NCBI GenBank assembly: GCA_965658595.1
Contig: CBFHSW010000029.1
Location: 1-8,780, forward strand
DNA length: 8,780 nt
Direction: 5' to 3'
Origin: UBA1858 sp965658595
GTDB taxonomy: Bacteria; Pseudomonadota; Gammaproteobacteria; UBA4575
Part shown: positions 1 through 7,698 of the stretch, in pieces
Layout: the number at the start of each line of letters is the position of its first letter
How positions within the stretch are numbered: the first letter of the stretch is position 1
Made by a program: the position numbers and the translations under genes
Notes under the pieces: generated by a model
What the model saw: the letters and a program-made list of their open reading frames with translations, nothing else
Told to the model about the DNA's origin: nothing
The model's database searches: none

Positions 1-256
<256 letters not shown>

Positions 257-377
257 ATAACACTCAAGCACATTGAGTGACGCGATTAGTAACACTGTAG
301 ACATACACTTGAATTGAATGCATTTCCAGAATTTGTATATCGGCTATGACAATGAAGAGCCTGTATACATGCCAGTT
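257..377 (+). other. 23S-5S internal transcribed spacer with hairpin
   Basis: A 121-nt transcribed spacer separates the 23S and 5S genes and contains no tRNA that I can recognise. Four nucleotides after the inferred 23S end lies a perfect inverted repeat: CACTCAA (261-267), a 5-nt loop GCACA, and TTGAGTG (273-279). Such a stem in the precursor could mark processing between the 23S and 5S RNAs; that role is inferred. The remainder (280-377) shows only weak complementarity. Confidence 0.7.
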
Positions 378-497
378 TGCTTGGCGACCATAGCGAATGT
401 GACCCACCCGATCCCATCTCGAACTCGGAAGTGAAACTGTTCTGCGCCGATGGTAGTGTGGGGCCTCCCCATGTGAGAGTAGGACATCGCCAGGCAT
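378..497 (+). rRNA. rrf: 5S ribosomal RNA
   Basis: This is a complete 120-nt 5S rRNA. Its 5' end (TGCTTGGCG, 378-386) pairs with its 3' end (CGCCAGGCA, 488-496) to form helix I, with one U-G pair. Conserved internal blocks are easy to read: CCCATCTCGAACTCGGAAGTGAAAC in loops B/C, GCGCCGATGGTAGTGTGGGG, and TCCCCATGTGAGAGTAGG. The sequence aligns well with E. coli 5S from memory. Mature ends could shift by a base or two. It is the last gene of the rRNA operon and is followed directly by a terminator. Confidence 0.97.
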
Positions 498-503
498 CAA
501 AAT

Positions 504-540
504 AAAAAACCCTCAGCAATTATGCTGTGGGTTTTTTTTT
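504..540 (+). terminator. Rho-independent terminator of the rRNA operon
   Basis: Seven nucleotides after 5S a hairpin forms from CCC-T-CAGCA (510-518) and TGCTG-T-GGG (523-531), with a 4-nt ATTA-type loop and a single T-T mismatch. A run of As before the stem (504-509) pairs with the T tract after it (532-540, nine Ts). The stem plus uninterrupted T run is a textbook intrinsic terminator and ends the rRNA transcript here. Confidence 0.93.
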
Positions 541-766
541 GCTTATAAAAAAATTTATATTATTAAGATAGGCCTGATGATCACTGTAAATTACTGAGTG
601 ATATAGCAATTGAGAGGTTAATAGGCATTTACTTATTATCAGGTTGTGATACTACGCGCCAGACGATCATCTAAATACTTACTTAGTGCAATAAAATTAG
701 ATAAATTGCTTCGGTATAGCTGGACGTATATTTAAGGGATATTGAACTTATAAGCTGTTCTACTTC
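541..766. other. AT-rich intergenic region, no gene seen
   Basis: These 226 bp lie between the rRNA terminator and the small membrane-protein ORF. I find no tRNA and no ORF with a ribosome-binding site. Minor structure is present: ATCACT (580-585) and AGTGAT (597-602) form a 6-bp inverted repeat around an 11-nt centre. A poor promoter-like match is TTGCTT (706-711) followed after 15 nt by TATATT (727-732). The spacing is short, so I do not call it as a promoter. Confidence 0.5.
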
Positions 767-1057
767 GTGATAGTCTTAGATATGTTTTCACTTATTACAA
801 CCAGTTGCTACATGTTAGCAGCGTATATCGCCTTTCTAATTGGTTCCTCGCCAAAACTTTCTGTGTGGTTAATTATATTTATCCCTGCTTGTTTTGTAAT
901 CGGCTATCTCCTAGATAGAATGCCTGCTGTCCAGCAGATGGTCGCGGTGAGACCAAATCAGATACCCCGCATATTAATATCTCGCTATTTGCTTTTTATT
1001 CCAGTGACCGCTTTATTTTTTGCTTTAGGTATGGGTTTTGAATATTGGCAACTTTGA
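767..1057 (+). CDS. Small hypothetical membrane protein, three predicted helices
   Basis: I do not recognise this 96-residue protein. It has three hydrophobic segments, about residues 6-26, 32-50 and 73-92. The loop between helices 2 and 3 carries four arginines (R51, R62, R68, R73), which by the positive-inside rule suggests a cytoplasmic N-terminus and loop and a periplasmic C-terminus. It is probably an inner-membrane protein. The GTG start at 767 is uncertain. An in-frame ATG at 782 would give 91 residues, and neither has a clear Shine-Dalgarno sequence; the nearest purine run, AAGGGA at 734-739, is too far upstream. An in-frame TGA at 743-745 limits any extension. The hydrophobic pattern and a terminator-like hairpin at its stop codon favour a real gene. 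The lack of family recognition and of a good start argue for caution. It stands alone between the rRNA operon and gltB. Confidence 0.5.
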   Translation: MIVLDMFSLITTSCYMLAAYIAFLIGSSPKLSVWLIIFIPACFVIGYLLDRMPAVQQMVAVRPNQIPRILISRYLLFIPVTALFFALGMGFEYWQL

Positions 1058-1076
1058 GTTGCCCTATTTAGTTCTT
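1047..1076 (+). terminator. Hairpin over the stop codon, possible terminator
   Basis: GGCAACT (1047-1053) and AGTTGCC (1057-1063) form a perfect 7-bp stem with a 3-nt loop. The TGA stop codon of the small membrane-protein gene (1055-1057) lies in the loop and at the base of the second arm. The sequence after the stem is T-rich (CTATTTAGTTCTT) but not a clean T run. It is therefore a weak intrinsic terminator or a 3'-end stabilising stem. Its exact placement at the gene end supports the gene being expressed. Confidence 0.4.
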
Positions 1077-1354
1077 CACACTTTCATCTCCTGACTGTTA
1101 TTTGCTCTCCGTTGCCAATAACAATCGAAATCTACAACCCAACACTGCAACTTTACACTATATTAATTTGCGTAACATTGATGGCTGAATACATGATACA
1201 TAGGGTGTCTGTACATATAGTCTGAGATAAGTGTTTGTTCGAGTTCTAGTGTCCGCATTTAGGATCGTCGTAAGCTATTGATAAGATTGAATTTAAAATT
1301 ATATTCAGCTTAATTGCTGTACATCAGGTAAATATAAAATACTGCGTCAACAAC
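1077..1354. other. Noncoding stretch upstream of the gltB promoter
   Basis: This part of the ~500-bp gap before gltB has no ORF with a credible start on either strand and no recognisable tRNA. The only structure I see is a 6-bp inverted repeat, GTTATT (1097-1102) with AATAAC (1117-1122), and AT-rich tracts around 1285-1340. Upstream regulator-binding sites for the gltB promoter could lie here, but I cannot identify any. Confidence 0.4.
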
Positions 1355-1384
1355 TTGCTACAGCGAACCGGCCTGCATTATAAT
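1355..1384 (+). promoter_or_regulatory. Likely sigma-70 promoter of gltBD
   Basis: A perfect -10 element TATAAT (1379-1384) is preceded by TTGCTA (1355-1360), which matches four of six bases of the -35 consensus, with an 18-bp spacer. Transcription would start near 1391 and give a 5' leader of roughly 165 nt before gltB. This is the best sigma-70 match seen by eye in the gap. A second candidate, TTGTCA at 1421-1426, has no good -10. No regulator site is assigned. Confidence 0.55.
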
Positions 1385-1477
1385 TTCACGCCCGCAGCGC
1401 ACTCAGTGGATATGTCTAAGTTGTCAATTTATATGAGATTTTATTCATAGAATTGATGCTCATAATCTTCATGCAAT

Positions 1478-1497
1478 ATTTACTTCGATGAGTAAAT
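1478..1497. repeat. Perfect inverted repeat in the gltB leader
   Basis: ATTTACT (1478-1484) and AGTAAAT (1491-1497) are perfect 7-bp arms around a 6-bp centre TCGATG. The repeat sits about 60 bp before the gltB start, inside the inferred 5' leader and 9 nt ahead of an AGGAG sequence. It could be an operator for a dimeric regulator or an RNA hairpin near the translation start. The sequence does not decide between these. Confidence 0.5.
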
Positions 1498-1518
1498 TCA
1501 TTGAATAGGAGTGACGGG

Positions 1519-1542
1519 GTGAAGGGACTCAATTCTAACTAA
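1519..1542 (+). CDS. Possible 7-codon leader peptide before gltB
   Basis: GTG at 1519 begins a short reading frame encoding MKGLNSN and ending at TAA (1540-1542), 15 nt before gltB. It is preceded by AGGAG (1507-1511) with 7-nt spacing, the strongest Shine-Dalgarno in the leader and clearly better than the one before gltB (GAAAG near 1549-1553). The frame is the same as gltB, so the TAA also blocks upstream extension of gltB. It could act by translational coupling or reinitiation, or be a chance match. It contains no glutamate or glutamine codons, so a classic amino-acid attenuator is unlikely. Confidence 0.22.
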   Translation: MKGLNSN

Positions 1543-1557
1543 CAACGCGAAAGTTCT

Positions 1558-4500
1558 ATGCAGAATACTTATCCACCAGCACAAGGCCTATACGATCCTG
1601 ATTACGAACATGACTCTTGTGGAGTCGGTTTCGTTGCCAACATCAAAGGTAATAAATCACATCAAACTATTGAAGACGGTTTGACCATTCTGAAAAAATT
1701 GGTCCACCGAGGCGCTTGTGGCTGTGAAGAAAACACAGGTGATGGCGTTGGTATGTTGGTACAAATGCCGCATAAATTCTTCACTCGTGTATGTCCTAAC
1801 TCCGGCATTGATCTCCCTGACTATGGACATTATGGGGCCGCTCTGGTGTTCTTACCGAATGATGCAGAGCAGTCACAACAATGTCAGGCTATGATTGAAG
1901 AAATCGTCATGGCAGAGGGTCAATCTGTCCTTGGATGGAGAGACGTGCCGACGGATGACAGCAGTCTAGGTCCGACAGCGGTATCAGGTGAGCCTACTTT
2001 CAGACAGATTTTCATCAAACGAGCTGATGAAATCAATGATATAGATACGTTTGAGCGAAAACTTTACGTTATCCGAAAGCTCGCTGAGCATGCGATCTGG
2101 GGTTCAGACTTGTCTGAAAAAAGCCGCTTCTATATCCCATCGCTCTCATCTAGAACATTCATATATAAAGGTATGTTAACGGTCACTCAGCTTGAGCTGA
2201 TGTACCCAGATATCTTAGAGCCAGACTTCGAATCTGCTATTTCACTGGTTCACCAACGTTTCTCAACAAACACCTTCCCAGCTTGGAAGCTAGCTCACCC
2301 ATTTCGCTATGTGGCACACAATGGTGAAATCAACACCGTACGCGGTAACTCCAATTGGATGCGAGCACGTGAATCATTATGCAAATCTGAATTGTTTGGT
2401 GACGATCTCAACAAACTATTCCCCATCTGCATCGAAGGTGGCAGTGATTCAGCAACATTTGATAACGTTATAGAGTTTTTACACATGAGTGGACGACCAC
2501 TCTCGCATGCGATATTGATGATGATTCCAGAAGCATGGAGTGGTCATGAAACCATGACGCCAGAAAGAAAAGCCTTCTATGAATATCATGCCAGCTTGAT
2601 GGAACCATGGGATGGGCCAGCTTCAGTTGCCTTTACCGATGGAGACGTGATTGGTGCAGTCTTGGATAGAAATGGTCTAAGACCATCTCGCTACTATGTG
2701 ACTAAAGACGATATGGTCGTCATGGCTTCAGAAGTCGGTGTACTAGATATTGCGCCTGAAGATATTGTGGTCAAGGATCGTCTTCACCCTGGCCGTATCT
2801 TTATGGTGGATACCAAACAAGGCAGAATCATCGAGGACGAAGAACTCAAAGCGGAGTTTGCACATCAACATCCATACGCAGAGTGGCTTAAAGATAACCT
2901 CAAATCAATCGATCAGTTGCCGGCGTCAAAAAATGTCCATGGAATTGATCTAGATTCATTACTACAACGCCAGCAAGCCTTTGGTTACACCCATGAGGAT
3001 CTGAATGTACTGATTGCCCCTTCAGCGGCTAAAGGCATAGAGCCTTTGGGTTCGATGGGTACAGACACTGCCCTGGCGGTATTATCAAACCGTTCTAGGT
3101 TGCTGTATGACTACTTCAAACAGTTATTTGCACAAGTAACTAATCCACCACTGGATGGTATTCGCGAAGAATTAGTTACACAGGTGGCGACTACGATCGG
3201 TGCTGAGCAGAACTTGTTGGAAGCGACCCCAGAAAGTTGCAGGCAAATTAAAATTGAATCACCTGTACTGACTAATCAACAATTAGCCACTATTCGTGAT
3301 GTCGATATGCCCGGCTTTAAGACTGCCACAGTGAGTATTTTGTATGAGGTTAAAGAGGGTGGGCAAGGACTTGATGCGGCCTTGAAAGCCGTATGTGAAG
3401 AAGTTGATAAAGCCATTGCTAACGGTAATACCAACATAATACTTTCTGATCGCGGCGTGGATGCCAAACATGCAGCTATTCCGGCATTGCTTGCGACGGC
3501 CGGTGTTCATCATCATTTAATCCGCAACGCTACTCGAACCAAAGTGGGTCTCATACTTGAGTCGGGAGAACCTAGAGAAGTTCATCATTTCGCAGTATTG
3601 ATAGGGTACGGCATCGGTGCGGTGAATCCATATCTAGCCTTCGAATCAATCAGTGACTTGATAGGCAAAGGTCATGTGCCAGAAATGGAATATGACAAAG
3701 CTATTGCTAACTATATTAAATCCATCAATAAATCTCTGATCAAGATTATGTCCAAAATGGGCATATCTTCTGTGCAGTCTTATCGTGGCGCGCAGGTATT
3801 TGAAGCTATCGGACTCAATAAAGAATTTGTGGATCAGTACTTCACATGGACGGCTTCGCGTATTGGTGGCATAGGTTTGGAAGAAGTCGCTGAAGAAGTC
3901 GCCGTGCATCATGAGCGTGCGTTCCCGACGCGTCCAGTTAAACGAGCAGATCTGGAATGGGGGGGTGAATATCAATGGCGTCGTGATGGTGAATATCATC
4001 TGTTCAATCCTGACACTGTATTTAAACTCCAGCATGCGACTAAATCAGGTCAGTATGAAATATTTAAAGAATACACCAACAAGGTAGATGAACAGAATGA
4101 ACACTTAGCGACATTACGCGGTTTGTTCGGTTTGGATTATTCGTGTGAACCTATTCCTTTGGAAGAGGTTGAGCCGATTGAAAGTATCATGAAGCGCTTC
4201 TCAACCGGAGCTATGTCATATGGATCGATCAGTTCTGAGGCACATGAGACATTAGCAATCGCTATGAACCGTATTGGTGGTCGATCAAATACTGGTGAAG
4301 GTGGTGAAGATCCTGATCGATTTACGCCCGATGAAAATGGTGACTCTCGTCGCAGTGCGATCAAGCAGGTGGCATCAGGTCGTTTTGGTGTGACTAGTGA
4401 ATATTTGGTTAACGCAGACGATATTCAGATCAAGATGGCGCAGGGTGCGAAACCTGGTGAAGGTGGTCAGCTTCCGGGATCAAAAGTTTACCCATGGGTA

Positions 4501-6120
4501 GCTAAAGTTCGTCATTCAACTGCCGGTGTAGGACTGATTTCTCCACCACCTCATCATGATATTTACTCTATCGAGGATATGGCGCAATTGATACACGATC
4601 TCAAAAATGCCAATCCTGAAGCACGTGTACATGTGAAATTAGTGGCAGAGGTGGGCGTGGGTACGATTGCTGCTGGTGTAGCTAAAGCTCATTCTGATGT
4701 GGTGCTTATCTCAGGCTATGATGGTGGTACAGGTGCATCCCCTATGAACTCACTCAAGCACGCAGGTCTGCCGTGGGAGCTGGGTGTGGCTGAGACCCAA
4801 CAAGTACTAGTTCAAAATGGTTTGCGTGATCGTATTGTGATGCAAACAGATGGTCAGATGAAGACCGGTCGTGATGTGATCATCGCCGCTTTACTCGGCG
4901 CTGAAGAATATGGATTCTCTACCGCGCCATTAATTGTCATGGGCTGTGTGATGATGCGTGTATGTCATCTCAATACATGTCCAGTAGGTGTTGCGACTCA
5001 AAATCCGGAGCTGCGCAAGAAGTTTTCTGGTCAGCCCGAATTCGTAGAAAACTTCTTTAAGTTCATTGCTGATGAAGTGCGTGAATACATGGCACAACTA
5101 GGTTTCAGAACGATTGATGAAATGATTGGTCAAGTGGATCGATTGAAGACCAAGAAAGCTGTGGATCACTGGAAAGCTAAAGGTTTAGATTTCTCAGCTA
5201 TACTTCACAAGCCGGTGCCTCACGCAGGCACTGAACTGTATTGTGTGAATGAGCAAGATCATGGTTTGGAATTATCCTTAGATATGACCCAGCTAGTCCC
5301 TGCTTGTGAGGATGCAATCAATAATAAGACTCCAGTTGAAGTCAATCTGCCAGTCGTTAACACCAATCGCAGTGTTGGCACTATACTGGGTTACAACATC
5401 ACTAAGCAACACGGTGGTGAAGGTCTAGCAGAAGATACGATCAAGGCACATTTCACTGGCTCAGCAGGTATGAGCTTTGGTGCATTTGTTCCTAAAGGTG
5501 TCACTATGACGCTGGAGGGTGACTCTAATGACTATCTCGGTAAGGGGCTGTCGGGCGCCAAAATTATTGTTTATCCATCGCGTAAAGCTAGTTTTAAAGC
5601 TGAAGAAAATATCATTGTTGGAAACGTATGTTTCTATGGCGCAACTGATGGTGAAGCCTATGTCAGAGGCATTGCCGGTGAGCGATTTGCCGTGCGTAAT
5701 AGTGGCGTCAATGCTGTAGTAGAAGGTGTTGGAGATCACTGTTGTGAATATATGACAGGTGGAAAAATTGTTGTGATCGGTGCAACTGGGCGAAACTTCG
5801 CCGCAGGCATGTCGGGTGGTTCAGCTTTTGTTCTTGAGGATCGAGATAAATTTGAAATCAATTGCAATCAAGATATGGTGCACTTGGAGTCTTTGGTTGA
5901 AGCTGAAGATGTAGAGGCAGTTAAATCTATGCTGAAAAATCATCATGAGTATACAAATAGTCCGGTAGCAGAGAAGATTCTCAATGATTGGGATAACTAT
6001 CAATCAAAATTTATTAAAGTAATGCCGAAAGATTACAAGCGTGTTCTAGAAGCCATGAAGCGAGCTAAGGCGGAAGGCACCTCTGTAGATGAGGCAGTTA
6101 TGGAGGCGGCACATGGGTAA
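1558..6120 (+). CDS. gltB: Glutamate synthase (NADPH), large (alpha) subunit
   Basis: This is the catalytic subunit of GOGAT. It hydrolyses glutamine, channels ammonia to 2-oxoglutarate and reduces the imine to glutamate, using electrons from GltD; it acts in the cytoplasm. At 1520 residues it is full length for the family (about 1480-1530). Domain order is: class II glutamine amidotransferase (about 21-430), central domain (about 470-770), FMN-binding synthase domain (about 870-1190) and C-terminal GXGXG beta-helix (about 1280-1480). Cys21 in DSCGVGF is the expected N-terminal nucleophile after removal of a 20-residue propeptide. NGEINT at 255-260 fits the glutaminase oxyanion region. The FMN domain begins with FSTGAMSYGSIS near 881. 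Cys1130, Cys1136 and Cys1141 (C-x5-C-x4-C) are the 3Fe-4S ligands. The ATG at 1558 is the only start that keeps a propeptide of normal length, because TAA at 1540 blocks extension; its Shine-Dalgarno is weak. It overlaps gltD by 8 bp. Confidence 0.98.
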   Translation: MQNTYPPAQGLYDPDYEHDSCGVGFVANIKGNKSHQTIEDGLTILKKLVHRGACGCEENTGDGVGMLVQMPHKFFTRVCPNSGIDLPDYGHYGAALVFLPNDAEQSQQCQAMIEEIVMAEGQSVLGWRDVPTDDSSLGPTAVSGEPTFRQIFIKRADEINDIDTFERKLYVIRKLAEHAIWGSDLSEKSRFYIPSLSSRTFIYKGMLTVTQLELMYPDILEPDFESAISLVHQRFSTNTFPAWKLAHPFRYVAHNGEINTVRGNSNWMRARESLCKSELFGDDLNKLFPICIEGGSDSATFDNVIEFLHMSGRPLSHAILMMIPEAWSGHETMTPERKAFYEYHASLMEPWDGPASVAFTDGDVIGAVLDRNGLRPSRYYVTKDDMVVMASEVGVLDIAPEDIVVKDRLHPGRIFMVDTKQGRIIEDEELKAEFAHQHPYAEWLKDNLKSIDQLPASKNVHGIDLDSLLQRQQAFGYTHEDLNVLIAPSAAKGIEPLGSMGTDTALAVLSNRSRLLYDYFKQLFAQVTNPPLDGIREELVTQVATTIGAEQNLLEATPESCRQIKIESPVLTNQQLATIRDVDMPGFKTATVSILYEVKEGGQGLDAALKAVCEEVDKAIANGNTNIILSDRGVDAKHAAIPALLATAGVHHHLIRNATRTKVGLILESGEPREVHHFAVLIGYGIGAVNPYLAFESISDLIGKGHVPEMEYDKAIANYIKSINKSLIKIMSKMGISSVQSYRGAQVFEAIGLNKEFVDQYFTWTASRIGGIGLEEVAEEVAVHHERAFPTRPVKRADLEWGGEYQWRRDGEYHLFNPDTVFKLQHATKSGQYEIFKEYTNKVDEQNEHLATLRGLFGLDYSCEPIPLEEVEPIESIMKRFSTGAMSYGSISSEAHETLAIAMNRIGGRSNTGEGGEDPDRFTPDENGDSRRSAIKQVASGRFGVTSEYLVNADDIQIKMAQGAKPGEGGQLPGSKVYPWVAKVRHSTAGVGLISPPPHHDIYSIEDMAQLIHDLKNANPEARVHVKLVAEVGVGTIAAGVAKAHSDVVLISGYDGGTGASPMNSLKHAGLPWELGVAETQQVLVQNGLRDRIVMQTDGQMKTGRDVIIAALLGAEEYGFSTAPLIVMGCVMMRVCHLNTCPVGVATQNPELRKKFSGQPEFVENFFKFIADEVREYMAQLGFRTIDEMIGQVDRLKTKKAVDHWKAKGLDFSAILHKPVPHAGTELYCVNEQDHGLELSLDMTQLVPACEDAINNKTPVEVNLPVVNTNRSVGTILGYNITKQHGGEGLAEDTIKAHFTGSAGMSFGAFVPKGVTMTLEGDSNDYLGKGLSGAKIIVYPSRKASFKAEENIIVGNVCFYGATDGEAYVRGIAGERFAVRNSGVNAVVEGVGDHCCEYMTGGKIVVIGATGRNFAAGMSGGSAFVLEDRDKFEINCNQDMVHLESLVEAEDVEAVKSMLKNHHEYTNSPVAEKILNDWDNYQSKFIKVMPKDYKRVLEAMKRAKAEGTSVDEAVMEAAHG
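6102..6106 (+). promoter_or_regulatory. Ribosome-binding site deciding the gltD start
   Basis: GGAGG, a full Shine-Dalgarno core, lies within the last codons of gltB and 6 nt before ATG at 6113. It identifies 6113 as the gltD start rather than the upstream in-frame ATG at 6089, which has no such site. The arrangement implies translational coupling of the two subunits. Confidence 0.85.
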
Positions 6121-7567
6121 GGTAACTGGGTTTATAGAAATAGAACGTGCTAAACAACCCTATCGTCCGGTAGAAGAGCGCCTGCAAGACTTTAACCAAG
6201 TCATGTCACCATGGGAAAAAGAGCCACTGCAAAAACAAGCGGCACGCTGCATGGATTGTGGTATTCCTTTTTGCCATCAGGGTTGTCCACTTGGCAATCT
6301 AATACCAGACTGGAACGACCTGGTTTATCGTGAGCAATGGGAAGATGCCATTGAGCGTCTCCACGCGACCAATAATTTCCCAGAATTCACTGGAACACTA
6401 TGCCCAGCTCCTTGTGAAGGGGCTTGTGTATTAGGAATTAATGACAACCCTGTGAATATCAAAGCAGTTGAGCTCTCAATTATTGAAAAAGCTTGGCAAG
6501 AGGGCTGGATCAAACCACAGGTTGCTGAGCAAAAAACAGGCAAAAAGGTTGCAATTGTCGGCTCGGGACCAGCGGGAATGGCAGCCGCTCAGCAACTAGG
6601 GCGAGCAGGTCATGAGGTGTCTTTGCTGGAACGAGATGACCGTATTGGTGGTCTAATGCGTTATGGTATTCCTGAGTTCAAAATGGAAAAACGTTTGCTG
6701 GATCGTCGCATGCAACAGATGCAACAAGAAGGTGTGACCTTCATCACCAACGCGAACGTAGGTGAGAATATTTCAGTCGATGAACTGCGCTCAGAATATG
6801 ACGTTTTAATATTGACTGGAGGCGCATGTGATCGTCGTGATCTTTCCGTTGAAGGTCGACAATTGTCAGGGGTCTATCAGGCGATGGACTACCTGCCTAT
6901 GCAAAACCATATATGTGAGGGTGATGATAAACCTGCCAACTTCATTGATGCCAATGGTAAAAATGTAGTGATAATCGGTGGTGGTGATACGGGTGCTGAT
7001 TGTTTGGGTACGGCTAATCGTCAACATGCACAATCAGTCCATCAGCTAGAAATTATGCCGCAACCGCCAGAAACTCGAGCTGAGACTAATCCATGGCCAC
7101 AATGGCCACGTATATATCGCACAGCCTCTGCTCATGAAGAAGGCGTGGATCGTCTTTACTCTGTATCAACCAAGAAATTTATTGATGATGGGAATGGCAA
7201 TGTAAAAGCATTGCAGTTAGTTACTGTTGAAATGAAAAATATAGATGGACAGATGCGCATGGTCGAAGTCGAAGGTAGTGAAAAAGAATTACCATGTGAT
7301 CTTGCACTGCTTGCAATGGGTTTTGTAGGATCTGAAAAGCCCGGCATGCTAGAGCAGCTAGGTGTTGAATTAGATACACGCGGTAACGTGGTTGCTGATT
7401 CACAATGGATGACCTCAGTGGACGGAGTTTTTGTCGCAGGTGATATGCAGCGTGGTCAAAGTCTTATTGTTTGGGCAATTGCTGAAGGTCGTTCAGTAGC
7501 TCGCTCAGTAGATGAATACTTGATGGGCAGTAGTGAATTGCCTGCTCCTGTGACGCCGAATTCATAA
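6113..7567 (+). CDS. gltD: Glutamate synthase (NADPH), small (beta) subunit
   Basis: This FAD-dependent subunit oxidises NADPH and passes electrons to GltB. The protein has 484 residues, close to the family's ~470-485. The N-terminal Fe-S domain has Cys46, Cys49, Cys54 and Cys58 (C-x2-C-x4-C-x3-C) and a second group Cys97, Cys101 and Cys105, consistent with the two 4Fe-4S clusters of this family. The FAD Rossmann motif is GSGPAG at 150-155 after VAIV. The NADPH-binding motif is GGGDTG at 289-294 after VVII. The C-terminal FAD-contact segment, GVFVAGDMQRGQS, lies near 438-450. The start at 6113 is chosen over 6089 because GGAGG sits 6 nt upstream and the resulting N-terminus MGKVTGFIEIER matches known GltD proteins. 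The 8-bp overlap with gltB indicates one operon and balanced synthesis. Related Fe-S/flavin subunits (for example of dihydropyrimidine dehydrogenase) share this fold, but adjacency to gltB settles the call. Confidence 0.98.
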   Translation: MGKVTGFIEIERAKQPYRPVEERLQDFNQVMSPWEKEPLQKQAARCMDCGIPFCHQGCPLGNLIPDWNDLVYREQWEDAIERLHATNNFPEFTGTLCPAPCEGACVLGINDNPVNIKAVELSIIEKAWQEGWIKPQVAEQKTGKKVAIVGSGPAGMAAAQQLGRAGHEVSLLERDDRIGGLMRYGIPEFKMEKRLLDRRMQQMQQEGVTFITNANVGENISVDELRSEYDVLILTGGACDRRDLSVEGRQLSGVYQAMDYLPMQNHICEGDDKPANFIDANGKNVVIIGGGDTGADCLGTANRQHAQSVHQLEIMPQPPETRAETNPWPQWPRIYRTASAHEEGVDRLYSVSTKKFIDDGNGNVKALQLVTVEMKNIDGQMRMVEVEGSEKELPCDLALLAMGFVGSEKPGMLEQLGVELDTRGNVVADSQWMTSVDGVFVAGDMQRGQSLIVWAIAEGRSVARSVDEYLMGSSELPAPVTPNS

Positions 7568-7574
7568 AAGCCTA

Positions 7575-7614
7575 GCACTCGTATGGGTTTATGGGTCAGG
7601 CTCACAACGAGTGC
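7575..7614. repeat. Inverted repeat after gltD
   Basis: GCACTCGT (7575-7582) and ACGAGTGC (7607-7614) are perfect 8-bp arms starting 7 bp after the gltD stop, with a 24-nt loop. No T run follows on either strand, so this is not a standard intrinsic terminator. It may still be a 3'-end stem stabilising the gltBD transcript or part of a terminator between the two convergent genes. The loop contains a short tandem similarity (ATGGGT twice, at 7583-7588 and 7591-7596). Confidence 0.4.
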
Positions 7615-7648
7615 ATGCAACTGAGTCTTTTAAATCAGATTTGTTTGG

Positions 7649-7661
7649 TCGCATCCTGCGA
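7649..7661. repeat. Small hairpin between convergent genes
   Basis: TCGCA (7649-7653) and TGCGA (7657-7661) form a 5-bp stem with a 3-nt loop in the gap between gltD and the convergent YtoQ-family gene. It is 37 bp past the end of the latter. It could contribute to transcript ends on either strand, but neither side has a strong T tract, so this is only a weak candidate. Confidence 0.22.
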
Positions 7662-7698
7662 TTAAATTACAGAGACAATGCTATTTGATCTACTTGGG

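Noticed and set aside
264..519. Minus-strand ORFs of 77-78 codons across the 23S-5S spacer and 5S rRNA
   Set aside because: They overlie a confidently identified 5S gene, and their products show no family features.
1225..1255. tRNA-like T-loop motif (TTCGAGT) in the gltB upstream gap
   Set aside because: The flanking bases do not form a T stem, and no acceptor or anticodon arm can be drawn around it.
2750..6003. Several 60-129 codon ORFs on both strands inside gltB
   Set aside because: They are other-frame readings of a fully conserved gltB; none has a recognisable product or start signal.
6089..6112. Upstream ATG extending GltD by eight residues
   Set aside because: The extension lies inside gltB, has no ribosome-binding site, and GGAGG plus the family-typical N-terminus place the start at 6113.
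6325..7403. Minus-strand ORFs of 60-72 codons inside gltD
   Set aside because: They are antisense readings of conserved GltD coding sequence with no independent support.
7575..7614. The post-gltD inverted repeat as an intrinsic terminator
   Set aside because: It has a long 24-nt loop and no T tract on either strand, so it is listed only as a repeat.
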